DNA from: an uncultured cyanobacterium
GTDB lineage: Bacteria > Cyanobacteriota > Cyanobacteriia > Cyanobacteriales > Geitlerinemataceae
Assembly: GCA_937899645.1 (NCBI GenBank)
Contig: CALCCD010000050.1
Coordinates: forward strand, 62,001 to 126,000
DNA: 64,000 nt
Reading direction: 5' to 3'
Shown one piece after another: positions 10,184 through 20,739 of the stretch (the stretch's first letter is position 1; each line of letters begins with the position of its first letter). A model generated the notes under the pieces. The model saw only the letters and a list, made by a program, of their open reading frames with translations. It searched no databases and had not been told where the DNA came from. The position numbers and the translations under genes were made by a program.

Positions 10184-10471
10184 ATGCAGTTGGCAAGAGT
10201 TCGCGGCACGGTGGTGTGCACTCAGAAACTGACGAGCTTGCGCGGTTCCAAGCTGCTCGTTCTCGAATTGCTCGACGAGTCGGGCGCGCCTTTGCCGCAG
10301 TACGAGGTCGCAGTCGATCTCGTTGGGGCGGGGCGAGATGAGTGGGTTTTGGTCAGTCGCGGCAGCGCCGCGCGCGTTGAGCCCGGACAGGAGAGCAATC
10401 CCATCGATGCGATGGTCATTGGCATTATCGACACGGTGACTATCGGTTCTCAGCAGGTTTACAACCACTAG
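10184..10471 (+). CDS. ccmL: Carboxysome pentameric vertex protein CcmL
   Basis: MQLARVRGTVVCTQKLTSLRGSKLLVLELLDE...AARVEP..SNPIDAMVIGIID. Confidence 0.95.
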   Translation: MQLARVRGTVVCTQKLTSLRGSKLLVLELLDESGAPLPQYEVAVDLVGAGRDEWVLVSRGSAARVEPGQESNPIDAMVIGIIDTVTIGSQQVYNH

Positions 10472-10618
10472 TCGGCCCCTCGTGCTCTTCTGGAGCGGCG
10501 TTTCGGCTGGCACACGCCGTCGCTCTTCTCGAGGTTTCGCTATTGACCCAGCGCTATCTGGAGTGTTGTCAGAGCCGCCACTCGAAATCGCCCCCGATGT
10601 CAGGACTAAACGAGCACA

Positions 10619-12613
10619 ATGGTTGTCCGTAAGCGAGCCGCTTCTTTCCCTTCTCGATCGCCGAATTTAGCCGAACCTCAGATTGACGATTCGGCCTACG
10701 TTCATTCGTTCTCGAACATCATCGGTGACGTGCGTGTCGGGCGAGGTACGACGATCGCGCCGGGAACCTCGATTCGTGCAGATGAGGGATTTCCGTTCTT
10801 TATCGGCGATCGGGCCAACATCCAGAACGGCGCTGCCGTACATGGCCTCGAGGACGCTCGAGTCATCGGCGACGATGGCGAATCGTATTCCGTGTGGATC
10901 GGCAGCGGCACTTGCATCGCCCATATGGCGCTAGTTCACGGGCCTGCCTACATTGGCGACGATTGCTTTATCGGGTTCCGCTCGACGGTCTTCAACGCCA
11001 GAATCGGCGACGGCTGCGCGATTATGGGGCACGTCTTAATTCAGGATGTGGCGATTCCTGACGGTAAGTACGTTCCTTCTGGCACGGTCGTGACGAGCCA
11101 GGAACAGGCCGATCGCCTTCCGGACGCCCGCGCGTCCGATTTCGACTTCGCGAACCGCGTCGTCCGAGTCAACGAAGCGCTGCTCGCGAATCCCAAAAGC
11201 GCCCAGCGTGGGGCAAGCAGCCCAAAGAATTCTGCCCTTCAGCGTGAGAGTCACGATAGTGGACGCCCTGCTGGCTCGTCTGTATCTAGTTACACCCCCC
11301 CAGAAACCATGAGTGCGAATTTAGAAGTGCGCGAGCAAGTCCGCTCGCTCCTCAATCAAGGCTATCAAGTGAGCGTCGAGCGAGCGAACAAGCGTCGCTA
11401 CAAAACTAGTTCCTGGCTGGGCGCTGGACGCTTGCAGTCGAGCAGCCCCGATCGCGCCGTCTCCGAACTCGAAGCGACGATCGCCCAGTTCCCCGACGAG
11501 TACGTGCGGATCATCGGCGTCGATACTGCTGCCAAGCGCCGCGTTCTCGAAGCCGTCATCCACCGTCCGGGCGAATCGACTTCGATTCCGGCCTCGTCGA
11601 ACGGTTCGGCCAGTGCTGCCTATGGAGCGTCGTCTTACAACGGTTCCGCTCGCCCGTCGTCAACACCGGCGATCGCCGATGGCGACGCGAGCGCCCAGCT
11701 CGCCTCTCTGGTGCGTAACGGCTATAAAATCACCCTCGAGCACGCGACGCCGCGCCGCTTTAAGACCAGCTCTTGGCTGACCGGGCCTACGGTGAGTGCC
11801 ACCCGCGAGCCTGCGGTGATGTCCGAGATCCAGTCTTTTTGCGCCCAGCACGCAGGCGAGTACGTCCGCGCGATCGGCGTTGATAAAGCTGCCAAGCGCC
11901 GCGTTCTGGAACTCATCGTCCAGCGCCCGGATGGCAAGGCTTTGAATGGTAACAGTCGCGCCTCCTATGGCGGTTCCTACGGTGTTTCCAGCGCGCCGGT
12001 CGGCTCCGGTCGGCTGTCTCCCGAGGCGATCGAGCAAGTGCGATCGCTGCTGGCCCAGGGCTACAAGATCGGCACCGAGCACGCGACGACGCGCCGCTTC
12101 CGCACCGGCTCCTGGAAAACTTGCAAGCCGATTCAGGCGACCCAAGAAGGCGCTGTGATTTCGGCTCTCGAAGGCTGCATGGCCGACCACCACGGCGAGT
12201 ACGTCCGCGTGATCGGCATCGACGCAGCAGCGAAGCGTCGCGTCCTCGAAACGATCGTCCAGCGCCCCGATGGCTCCGCGAAACCGACCGCTAGCTACAG
12301 CAACGGCAACGGCGCAGCGGCCAGCTACAGCAACGGCAGCGCGGCGTCGGGTGCGATCGACAGCGACACCCTCAGCCAAATACGCAGCCTGCTCGGCCAG
12401 GGCTACAAGATCGGCGTCGAGCACGCCAGCAAGCGCCGCTTCCGCACCGGTTCCTGGCAGACTGCCGGTTCGATCGCCGGTTCGAGCGATCGCGAGGTGA
12501 TTCCCGCCCTCGAGGCCAGCCTCGCCAACTACCGCGACGAGTACGTGCGCGTTATCGGCATCGATCCGAAGGCCAAACGCCGCGTCCTCGAAGCGATCGT
12601 CCAGCGCCCCTAG
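10619..12613 (+). CDS. ccmM: Carboxysome assembly protein CcmM: N-terminal gamma-carbonic anhydrase domain plus four RbcS-like modules
   Basis: Left-handed beta-helix with VHG, IAH, LVHG zinc-type His; four SSUL repeats ending EYVRxIGxDxxAKRRVLE. Confidence 0.96.
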   Translation: MVVRKRAASFPSRSPNLAEPQIDDSAYVHSFSNIIGDVRVGRGTTIAPGTSIRADEGFPFFIGDRANIQNGAAVHGLEDARVIGDDGESYSVWIGSGTCIAHMALVHGPAYIGDDCFIGFRSTVFNARIGDGCAIMGHVLIQDVAIPDGKYVPSGTVVTSQEQADRLPDARASDFDFANRVVRVNEALLANPKSAQRGASSPKNSALQRESHDSGRPAGSSVSSYTPPETMSANLEVREQVRSLLNQGYQVSVERANKRRYKTSSWLGAGRLQSSSPDRAVSELEATIAQFPDEYVRIIGVDTAAKRRVLEAVIHRPGESTSIPASSNGSASAAYGASSYNGSARPSSTPAIADGDASAQLASLVRNGYKITLEHATPRRFKTSSWLTGPTVSATREPAVMSEIQSFCAQHAGEYVRAIGVDKAAKRRVLELIVQRPDGKALNGNSRASYGGSYGVSSAPVGSGRLSPEAIEQVRSLLAQGYKIGTEHATTRRFRTGSWKTCKPIQATQEGAVISALEGCMADHHGEYVRVIGIDAAAKRRVLETIVQRPDGSAKPTASYSNGNGAAASYSNGSAASGAIDSDTLSQIRSLLGQGYKIGVEHASKRRFRTGSWQTAGSIAGSSDREVIPALEASLANYRDEYVRVIGIDPKAKRRVLEAIVQRP

Positions 12614-12855
12614 GGCATCGCCATCGATGCGCGTCAGATTTTCTGACCCGGCAAGCACTTGCCCACCTGGCCCAGTTGGCCTAACGGGTGTCGTCCTTTC
12701 CGGGTCGGTGCTGCGGCTTTAGATGGCGACCGCCAATCGATGAGCCTGGTTTGATGACAGTCTCCAGTCATTGTTTTTCGTCGCGCTTTCGAGGAGCGTT
12801 GGTCTCCCGAGCGCGCTACCCCGAGAGGGTTTTTCGTCTTTTTTGAAAACGATTT

Positions 12856-13536
12856 ATGCCCGGCCGCCCATCCGATAATCGGCTCGAAAATCCGCCCGAC
12901 CGCGTCTGCGTTCACGCTACGGCGACGGTCTCGCCCTCTGCGGTTCTCCAAGCCGAACTCGAGTACTCGATTGAAATCGGCGCGGGCGCTTCCGTGGGTG
13001 AAGGCTGCTGGCTACACGCCTATAGCGGCGACATCAAAATCGAGTCCGGCGTCGTTCTCGGCTCGGGGGTCTTGATCGTCGGCTGGAGCGAAGTGGGGGA
13101 ACTCTCGACGGTGGGTGCATCGACGACACTCTTCGAGACGGCGATCGCGGCGGGGTCAGCGATCTCGGCCCACAGCGTTCTCGGTGTGCCCGAACGCCCC
13201 ATTGCCCTCGTACCTGCGGCTGCAGATTTCTCAGACGAGGTCGATAATCTCCCCGATCCGTGGAGCGAACGACCGGCCAGCCCGATCGAGCCAGCGCCTC
13301 CACCAATCTCTAAGCCCGTCCCCCCGACGACGTCGGGCTTTGCAGCGGAAGGCACCGATCGCGACGAGAGCGATTTGGAGTCTTCGACAGGGTCAGGCGA
13401 ACAGCCTGCATCTCCGGCAGAAGCCGCCGAAACTTCTGCCCGCGAGGCTCCAGCCGCCTCGCCCAGTCCTGAGGTTTACGGACGCCAGCACGTTACGCGC
13501 ATCATCGACAGCATTCTCAATCGAGATTCTCCGTAG
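12856..13536 (+). CDS. ccmN: Carboxysome assembly protein CcmN
   Basis: Hexapeptide-repeat N-terminus, Pro/Ser/Glu-rich linker, C-terminal amphipathic encapsulation peptide VYGRQHVTRIIDSILN. Confidence 0.92.
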   Translation: MPGRPSDNRLENPPDRVCVHATATVSPSAVLQAELEYSIEIGAGASVGEGCWLHAYSGDIKIESGVVLGSGVLIVGWSEVGELSTVGASTTLFETAIAAGSAISAHSVLGVPERPIALVPAAADFSDEVDNLPDPWSERPASPIEPAPPPISKPVPPTTSGFAAEGTDRDESDLESSTGSGEQPASPAEAAETSAREAPAASPSPEVYGRQHVTRIIDSILNRDSP

Positions 13537-14579
13537 GTTGCATCGCCGATTTGCGCCAGGGCTTCCACGAGACTCGCGATCGAAACCCGACCGGTTTGTG
13601 ACCGAGAGAAAACCTCCGTCGAATAAGGAACGGATTTAGCTGACGGCACTCCTTTGTTTAACGCGTTGCCAGGTGACTCGGGTCGCGTTTTAGTGCCGCT
13701 TCTTGGAAGTTCGACAAAGATCGACAGTTCTCGTGAGTCTAATTACTCAATAAAGCCGTTGCTATTGCACCAAAATATTAAATAGACGTCTCAATGCAGA
13801 AGAGATGCTAGAAAATATTAATCTTTTATTAAGTGATGTTTGTTTGTGTTTAAGCTTTGCGTTTGCGATATCGGGCGGCGGTCGGGCGGGCTCAACCCTT
13901 TCCTTAAAACGAATGCGATGAAAGATCGACTTAGGGCTCGCTTTGAATTGCGCTCGCAATCTGTGTGAATCGTAGGCAATTGCACTGGTTACAAAGAGAA
14001 GTGTCTCGATTGCGGCACGATGCAATGTTGTTGGGGAACGTTCTAGCAGCGGCGATCTTAGGCTGCGAGTCTCTCCGGTGCAGCACTTATTAGCTGGCCT
14101 GATAGGGCGATCGAACTATCGCGATTTGTTTTTCGTGCTTCTCGTTTTTTTAGAGCAATTTAACGATCGTCAGCGTGGTAGTATACCTCAAGCAAGAAGC
14201 CCGATAAGCCACTAGCACGAATAGCGCCCATCCGAGCTAAGTTTCGTCCGCGTTTGTTTGCTTGGTTTGCCAACTTCAAACGTTGATTTGTTTCTGAGCT
14301 CGCGCCCCAGGCGGTGTTTCCTTCTTTTCGAGAAAGCACCGTTCGAGATGGCGCGCTATCACTAAATTTTGCCGCTTTCTTTCGCCAGACGACGCTCGAG
14401 ATCTAGTCTCGTACTGCGATCTTGAAGATCGTCCTCACATTGAGATTACTCGACGCTTTCGGTTGAAAGCCATCACTGACGCGCAATTGTTTCTCATTGT
14501 GTTTCGGTCTGGTGTGCAGTGCGAAAACGGCGATGTGTTACGAGAGATTCCTGACAGAAATAAGGAGATACATAGAGGG

Positions 14580-15995
14580 ATGGTTCAGACCAAATCCGCT
14601 GGATTCAAGGCGGGTGTACAGGACTACGCGCTGACGTACTACACCCCCGACTACACGCCCAAAGATACCGACCTGCTGGCTTGCTTCCGCATGACGCCCC
14701 AACCTGGCGTTCCTCCGGAAGAAGCTGCTGCTGCTGTGGCCGCTGAATCGTCGACCGGTACGTGGACGACGGTTTGGACTGATGGTCTGACCGACCTCGA
14801 TCGCTACAAGGGTCGCTGCTACGATGTCGAAGCCGTTCCCGGCGAAGACAACCAGTACTTCTGCTTCGTTGCTTACCCGCTCGACCTGTTCGAGGAAGGT
14901 TCGGTGACGAACATCCTGACCTCGCTGGTCGGTAATGTCTTTGGTTTCAAAGCCCTAAAAGCCCTGCGTCTGGAAGATATCCGCTTCCCGGTCGCACTGG
15001 TGAAAACCTTCCAAGGTCCGCCGCACGGTATTTCCGTCGAGCGCGACCACCTCAACAAGTACGGTCGTCCGCTCCTCGGTTGCACCATCAAACCGAAGCT
15101 GGGCCTCTCGGCGAAAAACTACGGTCGTGCGGTTTACGAGTGCCTTCGCGGCGGTCTCGACTTCACGAAAGATGACGAGAACATCAACTCGCAGCCGTTC
15201 ATGCGCTGGCGCGATCGCTTCCTGTTCGTTCAAGAAGCCATCGAAAAATCTCAGGTCGAGACCAACGAAGTTAAAGGTCACTACCTGAACGTCACCGCTT
15301 CGACTTGCGAAGAGATGATGAAACGTGCCGAATTCGCGAAAGAAATCGGCACGCCGATCATCATGCACGACTTCCTGACGGGTGGCTTCACGGCGAACAC
15401 CACCCTGGCGAAGTGGTGTCGCGACAACGGCGTCCTGTTGCACATTCACCGGGCAATGCACGCGGTTATCGACCGTCAGCGCAACCACGGTATCCACTTC
15501 CGCGTCCTTGCGAAGTGCCTCCGCCTCTCCGGCGGCGACCACCTGCACTCGGGTACGGTCGTCGGTAAGCTCGAAGGTGAAAAAGGCATCACGATGGGCT
15601 TCGTCGATTTGATGCGCGAAGACTACGTGGAAGAAGATCGCTCGCGCGGTATTTTCTTTACCCAAGACTGGGCGTCGCTGCCTGGCGTTATGCCGGTCGC
15701 TTCCGGTGGTATTCACGTGTGGCACATGCCCGCACTGGTGGAAATCTTCGGCGACGACTCCTGCCTGCAGTTCGGCGGTGGTACGCTGGGTCACCCCTGG
15801 GGTAACGCGCCGGGTGCAACGGCAAACCGCGTCGCGCTCGAAGCTTGCGTCCAAGCGCGCAACGAAGGCCGCGATCTCATGCGCGAAGGTGGCGACATCA
15901 TCCGCGAAGCTTGCAAATGGAGCCCCGAGCTGGCCGTTGCTTGCGAACTGTGGAAAGAAATCAAGTTTGAATTCGAGGCTGTCGATACGCTCTAG
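14580..15995 (+). CDS. rbcL: RuBisCO large subunit, form IB
   Basis: [42 protein letters not shown] active site; SD-like aaggaga about 11 nt upstream of ATG 14580. Confidence 0.98.
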   Translation: MVQTKSAGFKAGVQDYALTYYTPDYTPKDTDLLACFRMTPQPGVPPEEAAAAVAAESSTGTWTTVWTDGLTDLDRYKGRCYDVEAVPGEDNQYFCFVAYPLDLFEEGSVTNILTSLVGNVFGFKALKALRLEDIRFPVALVKTFQGPPHGISVERDHLNKYGRPLLGCTIKPKLGLSAKNYGRAVYECLRGGLDFTKDDENINSQPFMRWRDRFLFVQEAIEKSQVETNEVKGHYLNVTASTCEEMMKRAEFAKEIGTPIIMHDFLTGGFTANTTLAKWCRDNGVLLHIHRAMHAVIDRQRNHGIHFRVLAKCLRLSGGDHLHSGTVVGKLEGEKGITMGFVDLMREDYVEEDRSRGIFFTQDWASLPGVMPVASGGIHVWHMPALVEIFGDDSCLQFGGGTLGHPWGNAPGATANRVALEACVQARNEGRDLMREGGDIIREACKWSPELAVACELWKEIKFEFEAVDTL

Positions 15996-16057
15996 GCGAT
16001 CGCAACAGGCTCGGATTCAACTGAAGCCGGTACCGTTCGGGACGGAGGCTCGCGATC

Positions 16058-16474
16058 GTGGATTCCAAGCGCCTCGCGCGCGAAGCCGCCAAAACGTTGC
16101 AAACTTACGTGACGTTTCAAGCGGTCAAACTCATCCTCGAGCAGCTTAGCGAGACCAACCCGTCCCAGGCGATTTGGCTGCGGCAATACGTGCTGGACAA
16201 CCCTATCCGAGACGATGGGGAGTTCCTGGAAGGCTTGATTCGCGATCGCAAAGATCTGGTGTTTCGCGTTTTGACCGTCCGCGCCGAAATTGCCGATACG
16301 GTACTGGAATTTCTTCCCGAACTGGTGTGCTCGAACATCACGGAAGCGAACGTAAAGCTTCGCCGTTCGATGCTCGAGCGCCTCACCCAAACCTCTAATA
16401 TCCCGTCTGACTCTGATGGGGCGCTGCCCCATCCCGAGTTGGATGTTCCACCCGAACGAGACTCACAGGAGTAA
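16058..16474 (+). CDS. rbcX: RuBisCO assembly chaperone RbcX
   Basis: RLAREAAKTLQTYVTFQAVKLILEQLSETNPSQAIWLRQY. Confidence 0.95.
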   Translation: MDSKRLAREAAKTLQTYVTFQAVKLILEQLSETNPSQAIWLRQYVLDNPIRDDGEFLEGLIRDRKDLVFRVLTVRAEIADTVLEFLPELVCSNITEANVKLRRSMLERLTQTSNIPSDSDGALPHPELDVPPERDSQE

Positions 16475-16480
16475 GGATTT

Positions 16481-16822
16481 ATGAAAACGCTGCCAAAAGA
16501 GCGTCGTTACGAAACGCTGTCGTTCCTTCCCCCGCTGAGCGACCAGCAAATCGTCCGTCAAATCGACTACATGCTCGCTCAGGGCTTTATCCCCGCGATC
16601 GAGTTTGAAGAAGATCCGACCCCGGATTGCCACCACTGGACGCTGTGGAAACTGCCTCTCTTTGATGCACGCACCTCCAACGACGTACTGGCTGAAGTTC
16701 GCGAGTGCCGCCAAGAGTACTCCAACTGCTATATCCGCGTCATCGGTTTTGACAACATCAAGCAGTGCCAAACTGTTAGCTTTATCGTCTATAAGCCCGG
16801 TACGGGCACGATGCGCTACTAA
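16481..16822 (+). CDS. rbcS: RuBisCO small subunit
   Basis: [44 protein letters not shown]. Confidence 0.98.
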   Translation: MKTLPKERRYETLSFLPPLSDQQIVRQIDYMLAQGFIPAIEFEEDPTPDCHHWTLWKLPLFDARTSNDVLAEVRECRQEYSNCYIRVIGFDNIKQCQTVSFIVYKPGTGTMRY

Positions 16823-16861
16823 GCGGTTTTTCTAGCTGTGTCGCATAGATAAGCTAGTCCG

Positions 16862-16896
16862 AATGCCGGTTCGATCGCGAGATCGTCCGGCATTTT
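16862..16896 (+). terminator. Rho-independent terminator after rbcS
   Basis: aatgccggttcgatcgcgagatcgtccggcattttt, stem with T-run. Confidence 0.8.
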
Positions 16897-16921
16897 TGCG
16901 ATTTTTTCTTACCCAATAACG

Positions 16922-17434
16922 ATGGACATTACCAAAATCAAGCCGCAACCCGAGCCGGGTCTGGTGAACGTTCTGATCGAAATTCCGGGCGGCAGCAAAA
17001 ATAAATACGAGTTCGACAAAGACCTCGGCTGCATGATGCTCGATCGCGTGCTGTTTTCTTCGGTTCAGTATCCCGGCGACTACGGCTTTATTCCTAACAC
17101 GTTGGCCGACGACGGTGACCCGCTCGACGGTATGGTGCTGATGGATCAGCCGACTTTCCCCGGCTGCCTGATCGCGGCGCGTCCGATCGGTATGCTCGAG
17201 ATGATCGACGGCGGCGATCGTGATGAGAAGCTACTGTGCGTTCCGGCGGAAGACCCACGCTACGCTCAGTACACCTCGCTGGCGAATGTCGAACAGCACC
17301 GCCTCGATGAGATTGCTGAGTTCTTCGATTCCTATAAGAATCTGGAGAAAAAAGAGGTCGAAATCCTCGGCTGGAAAGATGTTGATGCTGTCTTGCCGCT
17401 GGTGGAAGAGTGTATCAAGGCTTACGGTGCGTAA
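16922..17434 (+). CDS. ppa: Inorganic pyrophosphatase
   Basis: [55 protein letters not shown]. Confidence 0.95.
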   Translation: MDITKIKPQPEPGLVNVLIEIPGGSKNKYEFDKDLGCMMLDRVLFSSVQYPGDYGFIPNTLADDGDPLDGMVLMDQPTFPGCLIAARPIGMLEMIDGGDRDEKLLCVPAEDPRYAQYTSLANVEQHRLDEIAEFFDSYKNLEKKEVEILGWKDVDAVLPLVEECIKAYGA

Positions 17435-17622
17435 GATCTTTAGCGATTTGAAATGCTCGTTCGACTAGAGGGAAAAGGAGTTTTTTTCCTCGATCGATTT
17501 GAGCTGATGTAATGCGTGTTGCAGTTCTAGAGAGCGGCAGCACGTATTTTGTTAGCGGCGTTATATCACGCTGGATTCACCGCTTTCCGATAAAGTATGG
17601 GTATAGCCATCGGGTCGTTCTC

Positions 17623-18048
17623 ATGAAACGTTCGCTACTGTTTGCCAAGCTCCACAACTGCACGCTGACGGGTGCGAATTTGGAATATATGGGGAGCGTG
17701 AGTATCGATCGGGCGCTGCTGGATGCGGCGGGAATCGTGCCGTACGAGCAGGTGCAAATCGTCAATATTGCCAATGGGTCGCGGCTGATGACCTACGCGA
17801 TCGAAGCGCCGGAGCAGTCGGGAATCATCGAGCTGAATGGTGCGGCGGCGCGACTGGGAGCACCGGGCGATCGCGTCATCATCATGGCCTATGCGGAGCT
17901 GGACGCGAGCGAGATCGAGTCGCACCGACCGACGGTGGTAATGGTCGGGCAGGGAAACACCATTACGGAAGTGGTGGACTATCAGAATTTACCGACGCGG
18001 TTCGATCGCGCTAGCAGTCCAGAGGTGCGCGCCGAAGTGACTGCATGA
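17623..18048 (+). CDS. panD: Aspartate 1-decarboxylase
   Basis: [38 protein letters not shown]...[17 protein letters not shown]; internal ATG chosen. Confidence 0.93.
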   Translation: MKRSLLFAKLHNCTLTGANLEYMGSVSIDRALLDAAGIVPYEQVQIVNIANGSRLMTYAIEAPEQSGIIELNGAAARLGAPGDRVIIMAYAELDASEIESHRPTVVMVGQGNTITEVVDYQNLPTRFDRASSPEVRAEVTA

Positions 18049-19070
18049 GCGATCGTGCGGATGCCGAGCGGCAGATAAGCGATCTTGGCGAGGCGGGGCT
18101 GCTGACACTCGTGAAAGGATTTTGTCCGCCGGAGCTGGTGGGCGATGATGCGGCGGTGTGCGCGGTGCGGGATGGGCACGCGCTGGTGGTGACGGCGGAT
18201 ATGCTGGTTGACGGAGTGCATTTTAGCGATCGCACGACCTCGGCTTACGATGCGGGCTGGCGGTCGATCGCGGCAAATTTATCGGACGTTGCGGCGATGG
18301 CGGCGACGCCGATCGGCGTGACGGTGAGTTTGGGGTTGCCGCCGGAGACGCCTGTGGTCTGGGTGGAGGCGCTGTATCGCGGGGCGACGGACTGTTTGCA
18401 GATGGGCGGTTTTGCTGTGCCGATTGTTGGCGGGGACGTGTGTAGCTCGCCGGTGCGGACGGTGTCGGTGTCGGCGTTTGGTGAAGTGAAACCGGGATTG
18501 GAGGTTCGGCGCGGTGGAGCCCGTGCGGGGGATGCGATCGTGGTGACGGGCGAGCATGGCCTGTCGCGGTTGGGGTTGGCGCTGTTGCTGGAGCCGGAAC
18601 GGGACGATTTACGGGCGATCGGCGCGGCGGATCGGGAACGGGCGATCGCGGCGCACCAGCGGCCTCGGCCTCGGTTAGACCTGGCGATCGAGCTGCAAGC
18701 GCTGCGGGCGGATGGTGCGGAGATCGCGGGGATGGATAGCAGCGACGGTTTGGCGGACGCGATCGAGCAAATCTGCGAGGCGAGCGGGGTGGGTGCGGTT
18801 GTCTGGGCGGAGGCGATCGGGGGGCTGGCGGCGCGGGGCGTGCCGGAGCAGATCGCGCTGGACTGGACGCTGTACGGCGGGGAAGATTTCGAGCTGGTGT
18901 TGTGTTTGCGTCGGGAGTTGGCGGAGCGGCTGCGGGTGTCGGGGGGGGCGATCGTCGGGCAGGTGACGGCGGAGCGGGAGATCGTGGTGCGCGATCGGGC
19001 TGGGCGGTTGGCTCCGGTGCAGTTGAGTCGGAGTTGGGGGTTTCAGCATTTCGATCGGGCGAATTCTTGA
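18045..19070 (+). CDS. thiL: Thiamine-monophosphate kinase
   Basis: [36 protein letters not shown]; overlaps panD stop by 4 bp. Confidence 0.92.
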   Translation: MSDRADAERQISDLGEAGLLTLVKGFCPPELVGDDAAVCAVRDGHALVVTADMLVDGVHFSDRTTSAYDAGWRSIAANLSDVAAMAATPIGVTVSLGLPPETPVVWVEALYRGATDCLQMGGFAVPIVGGDVCSSPVRTVSVSAFGEVKPGLEVRRGGARAGDAIVVTGEHGLSRLGLALLLEPERDDLRAIGAADRERAIAAHQRPRPRLDLAIELQALRADGAEIAGMDSSDGLADAIEQICEASGVGAVVWAEAIGGLAARGVPEQIALDWTLYGGEDFELVLCLRRELAERLRVSGGAIVGQVTAEREIVVRDRAGRLAPVQLSRSWGFQHFDRANS

Positions 19071-19073
19071 CGT

Positions 19074-19282
19074 AACGTGAGTTCGGGATAAGAAAATCCG
19101 CTCAAATAACGGTATGCAGAGCATTCTGGTCGATGCAAAGCTCCTAGATTCTGGCTGATTGCCCGAATTTCGTGCAAATCGAGCCGATTGCTAGACCGAC
19201 GGCACACCGTTGCTCTAGCCACTGCGCCAAAAACAACGGTTTTTCGAGACTTTCAGCCGATTCCTTATCCCGAACTCACGTT
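19074..19282. mobile_element. 209-bp MITE-like element with TIRs and 5-bp target-site duplication
   Basis: Ends AACGTGAGTTCGGGATAAG...CTTATCCCGAACTCACGTT, flanked both sides by GACGT (19069-19073 and 19283-19287). Confidence 0.82.
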
Positions 19283-19289
19283 GACGTAG

Positions 19290-19323
19290 AAAAGCCCGCC
19301 TCAGCTTTAGCCGAGCGGGCCTT
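19290..19323 (-). terminator. Hairpin beside the element; T-tract favours minus strand
   Basis: aaagcccgcctcagctttagccgagcgggcctt. Confidence 0.5.
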
Positions 19324-19330
19324 GCTCCGA

Positions 19331-19430
19331 TAATTCCGCTTCTAGGAAGCGTTGGAGCACTCTCTTCGGTTCTGGAGGAAACGACCTCATCTTCGGTTTC
19401 CAGTAATTCCGCTTCTAGGAAGCGTTGGAG
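19331..19430. repeat. Two 27-bp direct repeats 73 bp apart
   Basis: taattccgcttctaggaagcgttggag at 19331-19357 and 19404-19430. Confidence 0.85.
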
Positions 19431-19657
19431 AGCACCGATTTGAAACCCGTGCTCTGGCTGGATTGTAGACCCCACGATCCGGGGGGGGTCGCAAAACCGC
19501 AGCAAATCTTCACTCGATCGCCTTAAAAAACGCTCGATCGAGCCGCTGAAACCCTTGTCTCGTAAGCGAAGGGCGGCAGTCCACGAGAAACCGTGCATTT
19601 CAGCGATCGGCTAGCCCCGCCGGATCGATAACGCAAATCCGAAAAGCATAAGCCCCA

Positions 19658-20635
19658 CTAATCACTCCCCGACGATCGAGCGCTCTCACCTTCCAGAAAC
19701 ACGCCAATTTGCCGAAACTTCTCGTAGCGCAGCTCGCGGCGCTGCTCTGGAGATAGCGCGCTCAGCACCTCGATTTCTTCGAGCAAGGCCCGCTTGAGGA
19801 TTTCGGCGGCTTCGACCGGCGCGGAATGTACGCCGCCGCTAGGTTCGGGCAACAGTCGATCGAGGATGCCCAGATTCTTCAGGTCTTCTGCCGTAATCTT
19901 CAGCGCCTCCGCCGCCTGAGGCCCCTTCGCCGCATCCTTCCAAAGAATCGCCGCGCAGGCTTCCGGCGTCGCGACCGTGTAGACGGCGTGCTCGAACATC
20001 ATGATGCGATCGCCGACACCGATGCCCAGCGCGCCGCCCGAGCCGCCCTCGCCGATGACGGTGCAGACGATCGGCACGTCGAGGCTAAACATCTCGCGCA
20101 GGTTGTAGGCGATCGCTTCGCCTTGCCCCAGGTGCTCGGCTTCAATGCCCGCCCAGGCTCCGGGCGTGTCGATAAACGTGACGATCGGCATCCCGAAGCG
20201 GTTGGCGTGCTCCATCAGACGCATCGCCTTGCGGTAGCCGCCGGGGGAGGCCATGCCGAAGTTGCGGCGGACGTTGTCTTTGGTGTCGCGACCTTTTTGG
20301 TGGCCGAGCATAACCACGGGACGACCGCCGAGGCGCGCCACGCCGCCGATTAGCGCTGGGTCGTCGGAGCCGCCGCGATCGCCGTGCAGCTCTAGCCACT
20401 CGTCGGTCATCGCCTGGATGTAGTCCAGGGTACTTGGGCGCTGGGGGTGGCGGGCGAGCTGGAGGCGCTGGGACGGCGACAGGCGCGAGAAAATCTCCTG
20501 GCGAAGCTGCGACGATCGCGCCTCGAGCTGGCGAATTTCGTCGCTGACATCAACGTCGGTCTCGCTGGCGATTTTGCGGATTTGTTCGATACGTTCTTCG
20601 AGTTCGACGAGGGGCTTCTCGAAATCTAGCAGCAT
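19658..20635 (-). CDS. accA: Acetyl-CoA carboxylase carboxyltransferase subunit alpha
   Basis: [52 protein letters not shown]. Confidence 0.96.
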   Translation of the reverse strand: MLLDFEKPLVELEERIEQIRKIASETDVDVSDEIRQLEARSSQLRQEIFSRLSPSQRLQLARHPQRPSTLDYIQAMTDEWLELHGDRGGSDDPALIGGVARLGGRPVVMLGHQKGRDTKDNVRRNFGMASPGGYRKAMRLMEHANRFGMPIVTFIDTPGAWAGIEAEHLGQGEAIAYNLREMFSLDVPIVCTVIGEGGSGGALGIGVGDRIMMFEHAVYTVATPEACAAILWKDAAKGPQAAEALKITAEDLKNLGILDRLLPEPSGGVHSAPVEAAEILKRALLEEIEVLSALSPEQRRELRYEKFRQIGVFLEGESARSSGSD

Positions 20636-20682
20636 GGTGAAGGCGACGACGAAGGACGTGCGAAAAGATAGCGTATCAACTG

Positions 20683-20729
20683 GGTCGGGCGTGTAATCGC
20701 TTATCCCGTAAAGGGCCTGGCGCTAATTG
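20683..20729. repeat. 47-bp dispersed hairpin repeat, copy B
   Basis: GGTCGGGCGTGTAATCGCTTATCCCGTAAAGGGCCTGGCGCTAATTG. Confidence 0.68.
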
Positions 20730-20739
20730 GTCACAGGCC

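Noticed and set aside
11660-12658. 332-aa minus-strand ORF opposite ccmM
   Set aside because: Shadow ORF created by the high-GC third-codon pattern of the ccmM repeats; no recognisable domain.
14463-14579. Upstream 39-aa N-terminal extension of RbcL in the ORF track
   Set aside because: RbcL proteins begin [13 protein letters not shown], and an SD-like aaggaga precedes ATG 14580; the extension is UTR.
14955-15854. 299-aa minus-strand ORF within rbcL
   Set aside because: Antisense shadow of highly conserved rbcL.
19331-19430. Two direct repeats considered as a mini CRISPR array
   Set aside because: Only two repeats, 46-bp spacer, no further units, and no cas genes in the window.
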